From positions 34,630,796-34,694,795 of the forward strand of contig OV884012.1 of assembly GCA_930367205.1 (NCBI GenBank): DNA of 64,000 nt. The letters run 5' to 3'. Of the stretch, positions 22,756 through 33,802 are shown piece after piece. How positions within the stretch are numbered: the first letter of the stretch is position 1; each line of letters starts with the position of its first letter. The translations under genes and the position numbers were made by a program. This DNA is from Acanthosoma haemorrhoidale. Its lineage: Eukaryota; Arthropoda; Insecta; Hemiptera; Acanthosomatidae. The notes beneath the pieces were generated by a model that did not search any database, was not told the origin of the DNA, and saw only the letters and a list, made by a program, of their open reading frames with translations.

Positions 22756-23259
22756 GTGCTTGTCTGGGGGCCCATGCCGGGGGAGATATCTTCGATCCAG
22801 CCACCGTCCGGTGGGCGTCAGAAAGATTTATGAATAAACCTGTACCACAGTTTGCTGGCGGCCTGGTTGACGGGTAGCATAATTGAAATTTGTTTATTGA
22901 TCTGACCTCATAAGATCTTAGAAGGTGTGCCCCGACAGTGCACTGTGTTCAGGAGAAGAGGTACAGGCTAGGTATTATAAGTAGTTTACTTGGTCTTGGA
23001 ATGACCACGAGTTCATCCTCGGTATCTGCATCCTGATCCCAAAGTCGTGTGTGAACCGGAAAGAGACAGACTGGACCGCTGGGGGAGACGCTACTACGTA
23101 CATTTTGTATGGATCGTTCTCTGCATGGAAGGAATCCCCTCTCTATACTGAAGCCGAAGATTTATTAATAAAAATATGGAAAGGTAGGCGGGTGTTTTCT
23201 GGTCCGAGAAGAGGGTAACTTCTATTTAGCCGTGGTGAAGAAGTTGGAACAACAGTACT
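22756..23259 (-). mobile_element. Solo LTR (copy 3), TSD GTGCT/GTACT
   Basis: Copy 3 of the same LTR family spans 22761-23254 (494 bp). Shared blocks with the 62-kb copy include GATCTTAGAAGGTGTG, GTGCCCCGACAGTGCACT (also in copy 1), GTTCAGGAGAAGAGG and TTGGAATGACCACGAGTTCA. Read on minus it starts TGTTGTTCC and ends CCAGACA. Flanking pentamers GTGCT (22756-22760) and GTACT (23255-23259) differ at one base, fitting an aged 5-bp duplication. The U3/TATA part present in copies 1 and 2 is deleted. No internal region is attached. Confidence 0.83.
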
Positions 23260-24455
23260 CATTTAACCTCTCGAGACCGGATGAATATCGACTAGCCAAG
23301 TTGAACTTGTAGTTTGCAGGTAGACGTCAATATGATGACCATTAGGTTGTGACAAGATACCGAGGGTACTAACCCCCCTATCCGTGGATAAAATAGTTAA
23401 TAAGTAAAGCATAACTGTCTTGGGTGTTTTAGAACTGAACAAATCCATGGGAAGGAGTAAACTAAACGGTGGGCTACTGAGGCACGGATCTACAATTATG
23501 AGGTGCGGAAGCCGCCCAGAAGAACTGTCAGAGCCGACAGGCTAGGCGGAGGAGCTGCGCAAGGCGCGGGCCTTACAAGGCATTGCGCACCTCTCATTTG
23601 CCCCTTAACTGATCTAGCAACTGCTAGTTTTTACCTGCTCTTAACTACCGTGGATTCCTTCCTATCTTCCATGGAACAGATGGAACGTTCCCTCGGCGGA
23701 TCTTGACAGAGGGCAAAGCGGGAGAACCCGTCAGGTCTTTTACCAGATTTCTCTCCGCAGGGTGCAGCAGCTATCTGGAAGCCTCAACAGCATTAATCAT
23801 CCCTTCCTGGGCACCTGTGGGACGTGTTTTGAATTGAAAGGCAGGTAATTCTTAAGAATTAATCGTTCTCTTAAAACCTTTAGCATTATTGTCAGTCTAT
23901 AGAGAGCATTTCTTCTTGTTAGTGACAGTCTGAGTTCGGATACTGTTTGGCCGATTGCTAGCAAATGCCATCAAAGCTCTTCTTACCTCCTCTCTTGCGC
24001 TTATTAGCTAAAGTGCTCCACCAGTACAATTTGATATCATGCGCTCAGAATTATCCATTGCAGAGTGCTCCCAGATGGCGGCTATAAGGAATAAACAATA
24101 ACAAAAAAACGCCCAACGTTCTCTAGATTTTCAAAATTTTGTGAATTGGAAAGGCTGTTCTTCAGGTCCATTTCAAGGCTTAATTGTTCTATAATCCATC
24201 CTACATCATCCAGTGTGGTGGGTATACCAACCAAGAAGGAAAGATAGGAAACCATTTTTTTTTAAATTACTTTTTCATGAATCTTAATTTATAGATAAAG
24301 TATTTTAATGGAAAGAATGTTCTAAAGAATTAATTTTTTTAGGAAACGAATGAAAATAAATATGAAACATCCCCTACCCTGGGGGGAAAGGATTAAATAA
24401 TAGCCGCCGCTTGAAAAGAGCAGAAAACAAGAAATAAATAAAACACTGTAAGAAG
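23260..24455. other. Spacer, no gene recognised
   Basis: Short GC-mixed frames (23503-23706 plus, 23263-23448 minus) are unrecognised. 23480-23800 is GC-richer than its surroundings. There are no RT, transposase or RNA motifs. Confidence 0.45.
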
Positions 24456-24775
24456 AAAGGGTTTGATGTTGAAGAAATGCCTGGCTCTGGCAGAGCAGCA
24501 GAGTAGGGGGGGGGGTAGAAAAGAAAAAGTGCGGGGTTGTAAATGTATTTGTGGATGGGAGGGAATAACGAGGGTTGGTATCGCCGCGTCAAGTGGGGGC
24601 CGTAATTGGGGGGGGGGGGGGGAGCTAAACCGTAGCCTGGGGGGAGGGGTTAGCCGGCGGTATTACGGAGGCGGTGATCGATCTGGAACACTTGTCACCA
24701 TGGAGATACCCTTCCACCACGCTGCCACATACACACATACACTCACACTCACACATATACAGACATAGACACATC
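24456..24775 (+). repeat. G-rich tract followed by CA-rich simple sequence
   Basis: The plus strand carries G runs at about 24506-24515 and 24608-24622, plus GGGGGGAGGGG near 24640, then CA/CT-rich simple sequence (ACACATACACTCACACTC and similar) at 24725-24772. Several closely spaced G runs could fold as G-quadruplexes. Frames through it (24463-24768 plus and 24663-24941 minus) are glycine- or serine/valine-rich artefacts of composition. Confidence 0.8.
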
Positions 24776-24779
24776 TTAA

Positions 24780-26040
24780 TGCTCCAGCCTCCGTACCGCT
24801 GTTTGATCTCCGCTCTGTGTGAGGCAGCGCTCTCTCCTCACTATAACCCGACGAAGGTCGGGCCATTAACTCCACCTCAGCTGCTAATCTGCTTCCAAGT
24901 GGGACAGCATTGACCTGATACCATATGTCTGTACTTACCATTCATTCTTATTGTTTCAAAAGTAAATTTATTTTAAGGGGAATTAAGTACTCCATATTTT
25001 TTTTTTTTCAAAATAATATAATATGCGTTAAGCATCATGACTTCTAAGTGCGCTGTGCAGTATTCGATTCCTGTCTCCCATAAGGATTTTTGGAGGTTTG
25101 AGTCTTGTGCATGGTCCACTTAGCCTCCAATCTCGTGAAGCTAAATGGGTAACTGAAGTATTCATACAAGAAATAATGAAAATTCCTTAAACAAGCTTAA
25201 TCATCACAGTTTAGAGATTGTGAAATAGCTAGCTCAACTGATAAAGTTTAGTAGGCTTACAAGAAAGATACTTCAGAGTAAGTGATAATTCGGCGAGAAA
25301 ACATTGAAAAGTCTTTGTCAGTTGTAATTACGCTGGCCGTTCTCCTCAGACAGTAGGGCATAAAGAACAGGCCGTGTCCCCTACGTACCATAACGCTGTG
25401 TAAGCACGTCTAAATCCTTGTTTATGCAGCTAGGCTATTTCCCTTTTTTCCCTCCCATTGTACATTTACAGTCGTATCTTGAGTTGTAAAACCGTCTACT
25501 GTTTGCAATAAACTACACAACTAGGCGTCACTGACTCTAACCTATCACATTCCTCATCGACGCCTTTCAGGCAATTTTCATCAGCATGAAATATCTCACA
25601 TTTGCAGTGTACGTAGATACACAGACATAAATACGTCTTGATAGTAGAAATAATCAGCTTTTATCTGCTTTCGCAGCTTTCTTTGCTAGCATTTACGGTT
25701 TCGTTGTTTTCGATCACCTGATTGATTTGACCTAGAGCTAGGACATTTTAAAAACACAGTTGTTTACCTGATGAAAACAAAATTTCTCCATTAACAATGA
25801 GTATGGTACAAAATTGAACGTCTGGGTGTTGACTTTTTGCATCGAACTTCCACTTGTCATATGTTCAATGCATTAATTGAACTATTGTCGCAAATCACAA
25901 GTGACACGTGACCCCAGTCACATATGTAAGGTAGTCATATCAGATAGTGTCTCATAGATCATAAGGTTTGCTCGCTTGATGAAAGTCAAGTAAGCCACCT
26001 GACATAGATAAATCAGTACCACCCATGTTTTTAACATTTT
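24780..26040. other. Spacer, no gene seen
   Basis: No recognisable gene. Near 25050-25085 a tRNA-like fragment (TATTCGATTCCTGTCTCCCA) suggests a decayed SINE tail. 25320-25420 is GC-richer and non-repetitive. Confidence 0.45.
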
Positions 26041-26041
26041 G

Positions 26042-26580
26042 TTACATGGAAAAGAGACAATCCTCCCAGCTCATCCTTTGGTAGCTTAGTCGATATTGCC
26101 CGTGCTGATTCGAATAAAGCAAGTCATTGTACACGGAACTTCTGCTATCAATGATCTCGTCCTGTGATGCTTCCCCGATAGCAGCTAAGAGAAGCTGAGG
26201 TTTGTGCAACTGTTCAGCCGGGCGAAGAAACCGTCGCCATGGAGGGAGGCCTGCGGGCACCGGGTGCGGGTAGACCTGCCACAACCCGTTAATATAATTA
26301 CCGACCCAGACCCGCTCTAGCTCACGAACCGTATCATTGGCCAGCTCTTGGTAATTCCGAGCAATCAACACGTCAGTCCTTTCTCACTCCCGTCGGTCGC
26401 GTCGCTTTTTTCCATTCTGATTAGTTCCAAGGTTCTCTGGATAGTCAACGGAGTGGCAATGACTGCCTCAAGTTCACTTTTTCCTCTTAAGTGTCTAAAT
26501 TTATTATTATTAAATTTATAAGTATTATAAATATTTCTTCCAGGAGAAGGATATAATATTATTCCAGTACGTTCTAGCAT
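26042..26580 (-). pseudogene. Unrecognised broken coding sequence (possible old gene or viral insertion)
   Basis: Two minus-strand frames lie end to end: 26580-26365 (about 71 codons) and 26371-26042 (about 109 codons), overlapping by seven bases. One missing base near 26370 would join them, so they look like one ~180-residue reading frame with a single frameshift. The protein text is balanced and gene-like (acidic and polar helices, several Trp, a proline-rich LPPWRRFLRP, short motifs ELERVWVGNY and SWEDCLF). Local GC is higher than the flanks. The upstream end stops 14 bp from the mariner boundary, so the mariner may have inserted into it; a further minus-strand frame lies just beyond at 27.48-27.81 kb. 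I do not recognise the family. A decayed host exon, an unknown transposon ORF or an endogenous viral element are all possible; only that it once coded is moderately supported. Confidence 0.42.
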
Positions 26581-26591
26581 AAGCTCACTTG

Positions 26592-27468
26592 TAAAGGGTG
26601 TCCCAGAATTAACGCAAGATTTGATTCGTGCAGTAAAGTGCTGGCAACCCTAAAAAAAACAAAAACAATTTAGAGTTAGTAAAAATGGAGCGTTACACGA
26701 TAGAACAACGTGTCTTTATTGTTGAACATTATCTCATAAATAATGAAAGTTTGGTGGCCGCATTTCGAAAATTTCATACAAAATATGGTCGGAATAGTGT
26801 TTTGTCTTAATCAACTGTGAAGAGATTAATTGAAAAATTTATGGAGGCTAGATCAGTTGGAGACACTAAACACACTGGTCGTCCAAAAACAGGCCGTCCA
26901 AATGTCAATATCGAAGCAGTGCGTGAGAGTGTTGTTGAAAATCCAGGAACATCAATTCGGCGTCGTAAGTGCAGTTCTTTGTTCCGAAATTGGATGATAT
27001 TGATGTGGCCAATAAGTGGTTTCAACGAGATGGTGCCACATGCCATACAGCCCATGAAACAATTCAAATACTGCATGAGACATTTCCAGGTCGTGTACTC
27101 TCTCGTTTCGCTGATCAGAATTGGCCACCTAGATCGTGTGATTTAACACCTTTAGATTTCTTTTTATGGGGTTATTTGAAGTCAAAGGTGTATGCCAACA
27201 AGCCCACATCTACCCGTGCATTAAAAGAGGAAATTCAACGCTGCATCAACGAAATTCAACCACATTTATACCAAATGGTTATGGAAAATTTCGACAAAAG
27301 AGTGCGTATGTGCCAGCAAAGCCGTGGAGGCAATTTGCCCGATGTGTTATTCCATAAATAACCCTATCCTATTTACTTTATAATTCAATAAAAAAATAAC
27401 AACAAAAATACTAAAAACTGTGTTTTCTATTTAAATCAAATCTTGCGTTAATTCTGGGACACCCATTA
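26592..27468 (+). mobile_element. Internally deleted mariner-type element with 33-bp TIRs and TA duplication
   Basis: A class II element of the Tc1/mariner superfamily, 26594-27466 (873 bp), lies between TA dinucleotides at 26592-26593 and 27467-27468. Terminal inverted repeats begin with GGGTGTCCCAGAATTAACGC and are identical over 31 bp (26596-26626 against 27434-27464), with one mismatch in the two outermost bases. Intact relatives encode a transposase of roughly 340 residues; this copy lost its central part, so it is non-autonomous. The matching TIRs suggest moderate age. Confidence 0.93.
26685..27361 (+). pseudogene. Mariner-type transposase, deleted and frameshifted
   Basis: This is a cut-and-paste transposase that acted on the flanking inverted repeats in the nucleus. 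The N-terminal frame starts at 26685 (MERYTIEQRVFIVEHYLIN), the first helix-turn-helix, and has an in-frame TAA at 26808-26810. It resumes through STVKRLIEKFMEARSV and the GRP linker, then PGTSIRRRK. It then jumps to another frame (26969-27361) at QFFVPKLDDIDVANKWFQRD. The deletion removes the second HTH and the first catalytic Asp. The second Asp sits in FQRDGATCHT (27029-27031) and the third in WPPRSCDLTPLDFFLWGY (27155-27157), with 41 residues between them, the spacing of the DD41D group (rosa/Visitor) within Tc1/mariner. The C-terminus SRGGNLPDVLFHK looks complete. It is inactive. Confidence 0.92.
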
Positions 27469-27479
27469 TTTTCTTAGAA

Positions 27480-27815
27480 TTAGAAGTTAGTTGAATTATT
27501 TTTAATTTTAATAACAATATGAAGCGCTAAAAACTCCATAGGATGGTTTTTTGTTTTTTTTACAGTTATAGATTTTTTGTTGCATTGTCTGATCAGTTTG
27601 AATTTCGCATCTGTAGCTTCCACCACATCATTGAATCTATTTAGAGTTATTAGCAGATTTTTTTTTAGAACTTCCGAATTGCAGAAGTTCAATGCTGAGT
27701 TGAGTAGAACCCAACCCATTTCCAAGGCTATTGTAATTGTTTCCGCTTTCCAATTTTTCAATTCCATACCAGTGCCGATGACTGCAAACCCTATAAATAG
27801 ATAAATAAACTAGTT
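27480..27815 (-). pseudogene. Unrecognised minus-strand reading frame beyond the mariner
   Basis: A minus-strand frame of about 95 codons (ATG at 27767) extends upstream without a stop to about 27810. Its text is helix-rich and gene-like: MELKNWKAETITIALEMGWV, then LNRFNDVVEATDAKFKLIRQ. The last third becomes lysine/asparagine-rich and may be non-coding read-through. A pyrimidine-poor AG (TTTATCTATTTATAG) sits immediately before the first conserved-looking residues, so a splice acceptor is conceivable. It shares strand with the frames at 26042-26580, separated only by the mariner, so both could be parts of one interrupted gene. I do not recognise the family. Origin (host, viral or transposon) is unknown. 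Confidence 0.35.
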
Positions 27816-27828
27816 GTCTACCGTATGC

Positions 27829-27894
27829 ATTATTTATTTCGACAGTACAACTTGTCATTCTCAGCCACCTGAAGATAGTGTCGAAATGAATAAT
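27829..27894. repeat. Short hairpin inverted repeat
   Basis: ATTATTTATTTCGACA at 27829-27844 pairs with TGTCGAAATGAATAAT at 27879-27894 with one mismatch, leaving a 34-nt loop. It could be a tiny MITE end or a chance palindrome. Confidence 0.6.
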
Positions 27895-27899
27895 ACAGT

Positions 27900-29860
27900 G
27901 GGCCGGAATCTAGTTTATCTACTTAAATGGTACTCACCCACAACCATCGATAAATATTAGCCTATTAAATAGTTTCCTGGCTGGCCGAAGCTAAATATCC
28001 CTCAGATTTGAAATGTTGGTTATGTGCGGGGTGATATAATAAAGTTGGTGAAAGTTGGCTTTGGTGCCCAAAGCATTGGGTTTGGTTGTTCTCCTGGCCC
28101 AACGATTAAGCCACTTTTTATCTCTTTGTTGGCCACGAATGTTGTCGGCTAGCAGAAGGACCAACTACTGGGCGAATGTCTATGGAGCCATAAACGATTA
28201 ACTTGCTTCGGCTTGCTAGTAATATTGCTTATTGTGGGCAAGAATTATAATAATCCTTCTTGTTAGTCAATTCCTTGCTCAGGTGCCGAATGGTGGTGAA
28301 TGGGAACCTTTGTATTGCCTGAGGCGTAGGCGTCACTCTGTTGTAAGTCTCTCCTTCGCTAAATCATTACACGGCCATCAAAAGTAGATTTTTAGTTCAG
28401 TTCTACATGATTTTTGTTTGCCCTTATGTTTACAATTAACCACTCGCATATTTCAACTAAAGGACATCATTAATAATTATTTAAATGAAAAGATGAAGAA
28501 CGCAGGATTACATTTATTATAATAATTAACAGAATCATAAATTACTGTAGACTGTTATTGTGTTACTTGCAGACTGATCTAAGCCTGATTATCCGCCTTT
28601 GGTAATATTAATGACTTTTCGAGCAAGTTGAGGCTGTGTTGCCTGCCTGTCATAAATATCAGTTTACTTATACAGAAGAAGTCATTTAAAGAAGACTCAT
28701 ATTTGGTCGGAACCGTTTATTCCCCACTCTATTTCTCGATTTTAATTGGCAATCAAGAATTACAAGAAAATACCCCGGCAAATGCTATTAATTTTTTTCC
28801 ATATCTATTAAACGTTTGTTGATACATTCATTTTCTGTTCATATGCAAATTTTACCTCTCCTATCCTGCGTTTGTTCAGATTTATATTAATTGTCTATTG
28901 CATGCCCCCATAAAAATGTTTTTCGTTGTGAAGTATCCATTTAGCCTCTTTACATAAAGTAGACGCAAATTCCGCCGAGAATAAAATCAAAATCGAGAGG
29001 ATAACCTCTAACACTGGATTACTAATATCTCTGCTATGTCCGGCCCTTTCTTACTTTCCGCAATATTCTTTTATTTCTATTACTAATATTGAGGGAAAAA
29101 GGGCAATTACCGAAAAGAATTTTTGAACTGATTATAAAACCCATAACAACTTTAATCGACAAAACTGTCTAGTTCCATTGGTGAAAGAATTGGCCAGGCA
29201 TGAAAATAAAATCGCTAAATTCACTAATAAATTATTCTGAATCATTTTGTTAACAAAATCACTCTCTTTGGTTTTCGTTCAGTTCAGCAGTACTTATTCT
29301 CGCTTAAGGTTACCATTTTGCCTTTTACAAACTATTAACATTTAACTATTATACATTTAGTTAACTGCCTTTTGATAAGACCCCCCCTCCAGGGCCAAAA
29401 ACAGTTCGTATGCTTAGCTCTATTTTTGTCATGTTTAATTTGTCTTCCGTCGTCCTGTCCATTTTTTTCTCTGAGCGGGAAATAAGATCTAACATTAGAT
29501 GCTAAATTTTGAGTGGTTTTAATCATATAAGAACTTTAAGAGTTTCGGTTGTGGGCTCAAGCTCCTGGACGAAAATAGATTTATTTAATTTCAATAAATA
29601 GAGATAAGGTTGTCCGTTGTTGTTCCTGCTTAGAACTGGTGTTCTGAAATTTTCAAGAGATCAAATCACTGAGACCTCTTCCTCCTAAAAATTATTACTA
29701 TTAAACTAAAACTATCATAGCAATTATTATTCATACTTAAAGCACGCTGCTTGTTAATTTAAAAATCAAATTTTAGGTATAAAAATATTCATGGAATGTA
29801 TAGTTCTCCAGTTGGTAGTGGGGTGGGACAAGAATAATAGATTCAATAAATATATTACAT
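27900..29860. other. Spacer, no gene seen
   Basis: AT-rich with a GC-richer patch at 28060-28350. Frames such as 28628-28822 (plus) and 29335-29526 (minus) are short and unrecognised. Confidence 0.5.
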
Positions 29861-29935
29861 GGCCAGGATTCGAACCCAAAGTTGATACTGACGCATTTTA
29901 TGACTTTATATGCTTAATAATTATAATGATATACT
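29850..29935 (-). repeat. tRNA-derived SINE-like remnant
   Basis: On the minus strand GGGTTCGAATCCTGGCC contains a perfect pol III B-box (GGTTCGAATCC) at about 29879-29869. About 60 nt upstream TTAGTATATCATT weakly resembles an A-box. The T-stem pairs mainly through wobbles, and there is no acceptor pairing or CCA-compatible structure. A decayed tRNA-derived SINE head fits better than a working tRNA gene. Confidence 0.45.
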
Positions 29936-29944
29936 AATGAAGCT

Positions 29945-30085
29945 TTATACTCATTCATTTTCTTTTTAGCTCCTCTACCCATTCATTTACTGTGCTTTAT
30001 TATCTGTTATAAGTACTACATCCTCTGCACATACTTAGTCTGAATCAACACTGCAGTCATATTCATTCGAAAATTCTACTGTTGT
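29945..30085 (+). repeat. Direct repeat, copy 1 of 2
   Basis: The run TATACTCATTCATTTTCTTT, with CTCCTCTACCCATTCATTTA, and then CGAAAATTCTACTGTTGTC, recurs at 30655-30755 in the same order with a shorter middle. It appears to be a local duplication or a copy of an unnamed repeat. Confidence 0.65.
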
Positions 30086-30654
30086 CATCCTACCTTCATA
30101 ATCATAAAAAGCAAATAAAGGAAAACAGTTTGTAACAACATTACTTTTTACAGTTACTCATTTTTCTTTGAAATTATATTGCTGGATATCTGCTAATTTA
30201 TTCGAAAATCTAATTACATATAATGTGGCCGATTTTAATTCTGTTTTGATAATTATCAGGCAAAGTTTTCTTTATAAAGTATCCCGTATCAAACACGAGA
30301 CATGTCAATATCAAATCTCTTAAGCTATAATTATTAAATAAAATTGAGCGTGTCTAATATGGCCTGAAGAAAATAAGCCTTTCACTCTTAAATTTCTGAA
30401 AGTTAGTTAGCCCGTGAACCAAATGATTAAATCTTCAGAATATACCGATTTTACTAATTTTAATCACTTATTGTGGTAGGTGAACAAACTTGTTTCCCCT
30501 ATTTATAACCTCATGGTAAATCCTCCCATACTTATTACTGTTCCGAGGTAGTAAGTCCATTGAATCCACCATCTCCAGAACTTCATCACAGAACACTGTA
30601 GGTAATATGTTCGGGTTCATTATGCCTCCCTATGTGCACAATGTAATTTAAGAA

Positions 30655-30755
30655 GCCTATATACTCATTCATTTCCTTTTATCTCCTCTACTCATCCTTT
30701 TCCTGCGAATTATTATTTGTCATTTTCGAAAATTCTACTGTTATCTTGGGCGTTT
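30655..30755 (+). repeat. Direct repeat, copy 2 of 2
   Basis: TATACTCATTCATTTCCTTT and CTCCTCTACTCATCCTTTTC, followed by CGAAAATTCTACTGTTATC, match 29945-30085 about 700 bp upstream with a deletion in between. Confidence 0.65.
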
Positions 30756-30779
30756 CGTATTTTCTTTGAATAATAATTA

Positions 30780-33345
30780 ACAGTAAACATACATTTTATA
30801 TGAATACTATAGCCATTTTTGCGAATAAAAGCCACATGATTCGGTGACCCCGCAGTAACATTGCATAGCTAGTTAGGATGATATATTGGTTTGGACGATG
30901 GAGAAAAGGCCCTAAGTTTCTGCTGTAAGGGCTGGCTGGAATCAGCTGCCCCGTCTCGCTGGGGACTCCGTGCCCGGCCTTAAAAATACCTGCCAACTGC
31001 GACCTATCCATCATCCTGAGCTATCCGTTATAAAAAGATGGGAATTCTCCGTGAGCCCTGTTCGAGGGTCGGTTGTTCCTTTTTGTGCCCTTAGTGATCT
31101 GACTTTTAAAAATGACCTATCTCTGGGACAGGATTATTGTCAGTATGTAGATTAGGCCGCTCTGATCCCAGTGCGGTTGTCCGGCTTGGACTTCATGGGA
31201 ACCTTTTTATTTCCTGTGTTTTTTTTTTGTGATACAATATCCTTTAAAACAACAAAAATAAAACATATTAATCATAAAAACATTTTAATAATTACTAGTT
31301 GTGGGGAATAATTCCACTGTTTTAATAATTAATCAGGATTTGGAAGACAAGGACCTCAGGGGAAATGCCTGGTTCAAAAGCCGGCACTGTTACTATATTT
31401 TTTCTTTCGATTAATTACATTAAGTAATTATTAATATAAAGTCGGTATATTCTGAAGATTTAATCGTTTGGTTTCTGACAACTGTCAGAAATTTAAGGGT
31501 GAAAGACTTATTCTGTTAAGGCGAGATTACAGCTAAAGATGTTGGCATGTCTCGAGTTCGATACGGCATAGCTTATACGCAAAACTTTGGCTGCTAATTA
31601 TCAAAACAAAATCGCCTACATTACATGTGATTGGATTATCGAAAAATTGGGAAACATATGTTACTCAATTTCGGTAAATAGATATCCATATTTGGTAAAG
31701 TTTAAAGCGTGGAACGAAACGGTAACTGGTTAATCTACGAGGTATACAAACGTAGAACATTTTTTTTTATGGTTTACGTTTTTTTACGGTTACGGTTAAA
31801 AATAAAGTTAACACGGTCTAGGCTTTTGTCATTAACATTTCTTTTAAACAAATTTAACGGAAATTTGCATTCATAATTATAATGTTCGTGATGTCGAGAG
31901 TTCACTCATACTTAACAAATAATTATTCTCACACAACATTTGCAGTTCACGTTCACACCAACCATCCCTACATTATTTTTACCTTTAACAGTTATTTCAG
32001 GGAAAAGTTACGTATGATTGTCTCAATGGCTGCTGATTTAGAAAGAATATTTTACACACTTTGATTAACTTGTATGTTACTTCATTTCACATGCTTCTGT
32101 CATTTATTGTCCGTCGAAGCCGTAAATTATTTTCTGTATGAAAACAAGAAAGTAAATATATGTAACTTCACATAAATAAGGGCCTTTTATTGGACAAAAC
32201 TTATATTTTTGATTGATAAATTATGTGCTCATTTTGTATACATATTTTGTTATTTCGAACTGGCTACTACTTAGAGCTGAAGATACCTTGTGTAGTTGTT
32301 GATGTGTTGAGTATCATCTAATATATTTGCATGAGTCATAAAATTCTTACAAGCACAAAAAAAAACTACTTTTATCTTCCCCTTTAAGGTTCTCCCACAG
32401 CCGAAAACGTTTTCGATATCTTACGAGGCATCGTAATAACCATAAAACGGCATAAAGAAATTTGGTGCTTTTACGACATTTTTAAACGTTGTCGTTGATT
32501 CAACGTACCAGTAAAAATTATGGCATATGAGTATCTTTCAGATAGCCTCTTCTTTGTTATTGTACTAATTAATTTATTATGGCTCTTAATAACGATGGCT
32601 CCGATAAATTATAACGATAAAAAGCACTCAGTCCATCAATTAGCCACAAAACCGAGCCATCCGAACAAATATAATCTGGTTAATAAAAGTGAAGTACAGG
32701 GAAAGAGAGGGGAAAAGGAGGAACATCATAAATTCGGTTTTCATTGAAATGAGCCGACGTCAGTGGTAGTGTAGTGGTTTGACATCCAATTTGATTCGCC
32801 ATCCCTAATTTCCCTGCGGGAATTTTAATCGTCCCTCTCTTGTTCCCTACAAAATATCCAGGATTTGAGGCATCATTAATGTAATTTCATATGCATCTTC
32901 TGTATCCAATATATTTATTTATATTACACAGACTAATAACACTTTAATTGTTTAAGCATTGTAATATGTTACGTTAATACGTTAATATGTGCACACTAAC
33001 GTCTCCATTGTTACTTTGCAGCTGCGAACATAATTTATGAAATAAATGGAATGGAGGTTATTGCTGTTACTTATTGAACTTCATCTTCCAATGACTATTC
33101 TCATTGGCTCAAGTCATTTTGTATACAGAAGGCCGATAACTCATTTTGTAGGTTACATGGTTACAAACTTACTCTTACACCTTTGACAATGGAACATAAT
33201 TACATTGTGAAAATATTTGTGGTCATCGATGATCTATAAAATAAACAATAATATTTGATTAACTATCATGAATTGAGGAAATTATAGTTATCAATATTAT
33301 TACAGTCATCTTCTGGTTATTACTTTTTTAATGTTATTATTCACA
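30780..33345. other. Spacer, no gene recognised
   Basis: 30860-31200 is GC-richer and unrecognised. A tRNA-like tail (CCTGGTTCAAAAGCCGGCAC) lies near 31360-31380. At 32765-32810 GTGGTAGTGTAGTGGTTTGA contains a good A-box (TAGTGTAGTGG), again suggesting SINE debris. Frames 31882-32064 and 32520-32747 are unrecognised. Confidence 0.45.
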
Positions 33346-33346
33346 G

Positions 33347-33575
33347 TTATGCCCGGTTCCAACGGGGCGTAAATAACGAAAGAGAGTATTATTGATACAC
33401 TTGATATGGATTAAGGAAATTAGTTATATTGAAATTAATTGCTTCTTTACAATTCGTTTGAAATGCCTAATCGTGTGAACGGTTTGATTTTAATGTAATT
33501 AATTTTCTTAATCCGTATTAAGTGTATCAATAATACTCTCTTTCGAGATTCACGCCAGGTGGGAACCCGGCATTA
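33347..33575. mobile_element. Foldback MITE, Harbinger-like, TSD TTA
   Basis: This 223-bp element (33350-33572) is bounded by TTA at 33347-33349 and 33573-33575. Its two ends are inverted repeats of about 87 bp: TGCCCGGTTCC...AACGAAAGAGAGTATTATTG on the left matches the reverse complement of the right (TGCCGGGTTCC...CTCGAAAGAGAGTATTATTG) with scattered differences. About 50 bp separate the arms. Size, lack of coding capacity, long TIRs and the TTA target site fit a MITE mobilised by a PIF/Harbinger transposase, which prefers TWA targets. Superfamily assignment rests on the target site only. Confidence 0.85.
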
Positions 33576-33802
33576 GGTTTTCCTCCTCTCCGCAAATCCA
33601 TTTTGATAGCTAGTACAACTTTCGTAGTATACATAATAGTTCAGAAGTAAATTACGAAGTTACATTTACATTGGAGAATCTCCTCACCATCTGCCCCCAC
33701 TTATATCTAGTCCAATATTGCCTCATCGGTAAATTTTACGTACTCGATTCTTGTATAGAAATTGACGATCAAACCCGTTATATAAGAAAATAATTATTAA
33801 GG

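Noticed and set aside
24463..24941. 101-codon plus and 92-codon minus frames
   Set aside because: Products of the G-rich and CA-rich simple sequence; low complexity on both strands.
27637..27858. 73-codon minus frame overlapping the unrecognised 95-codon frame
   Set aside because: Different frame over the same bases, serine/tyrosine/asparagine-rich, less gene-like than the frame starting at 27767.
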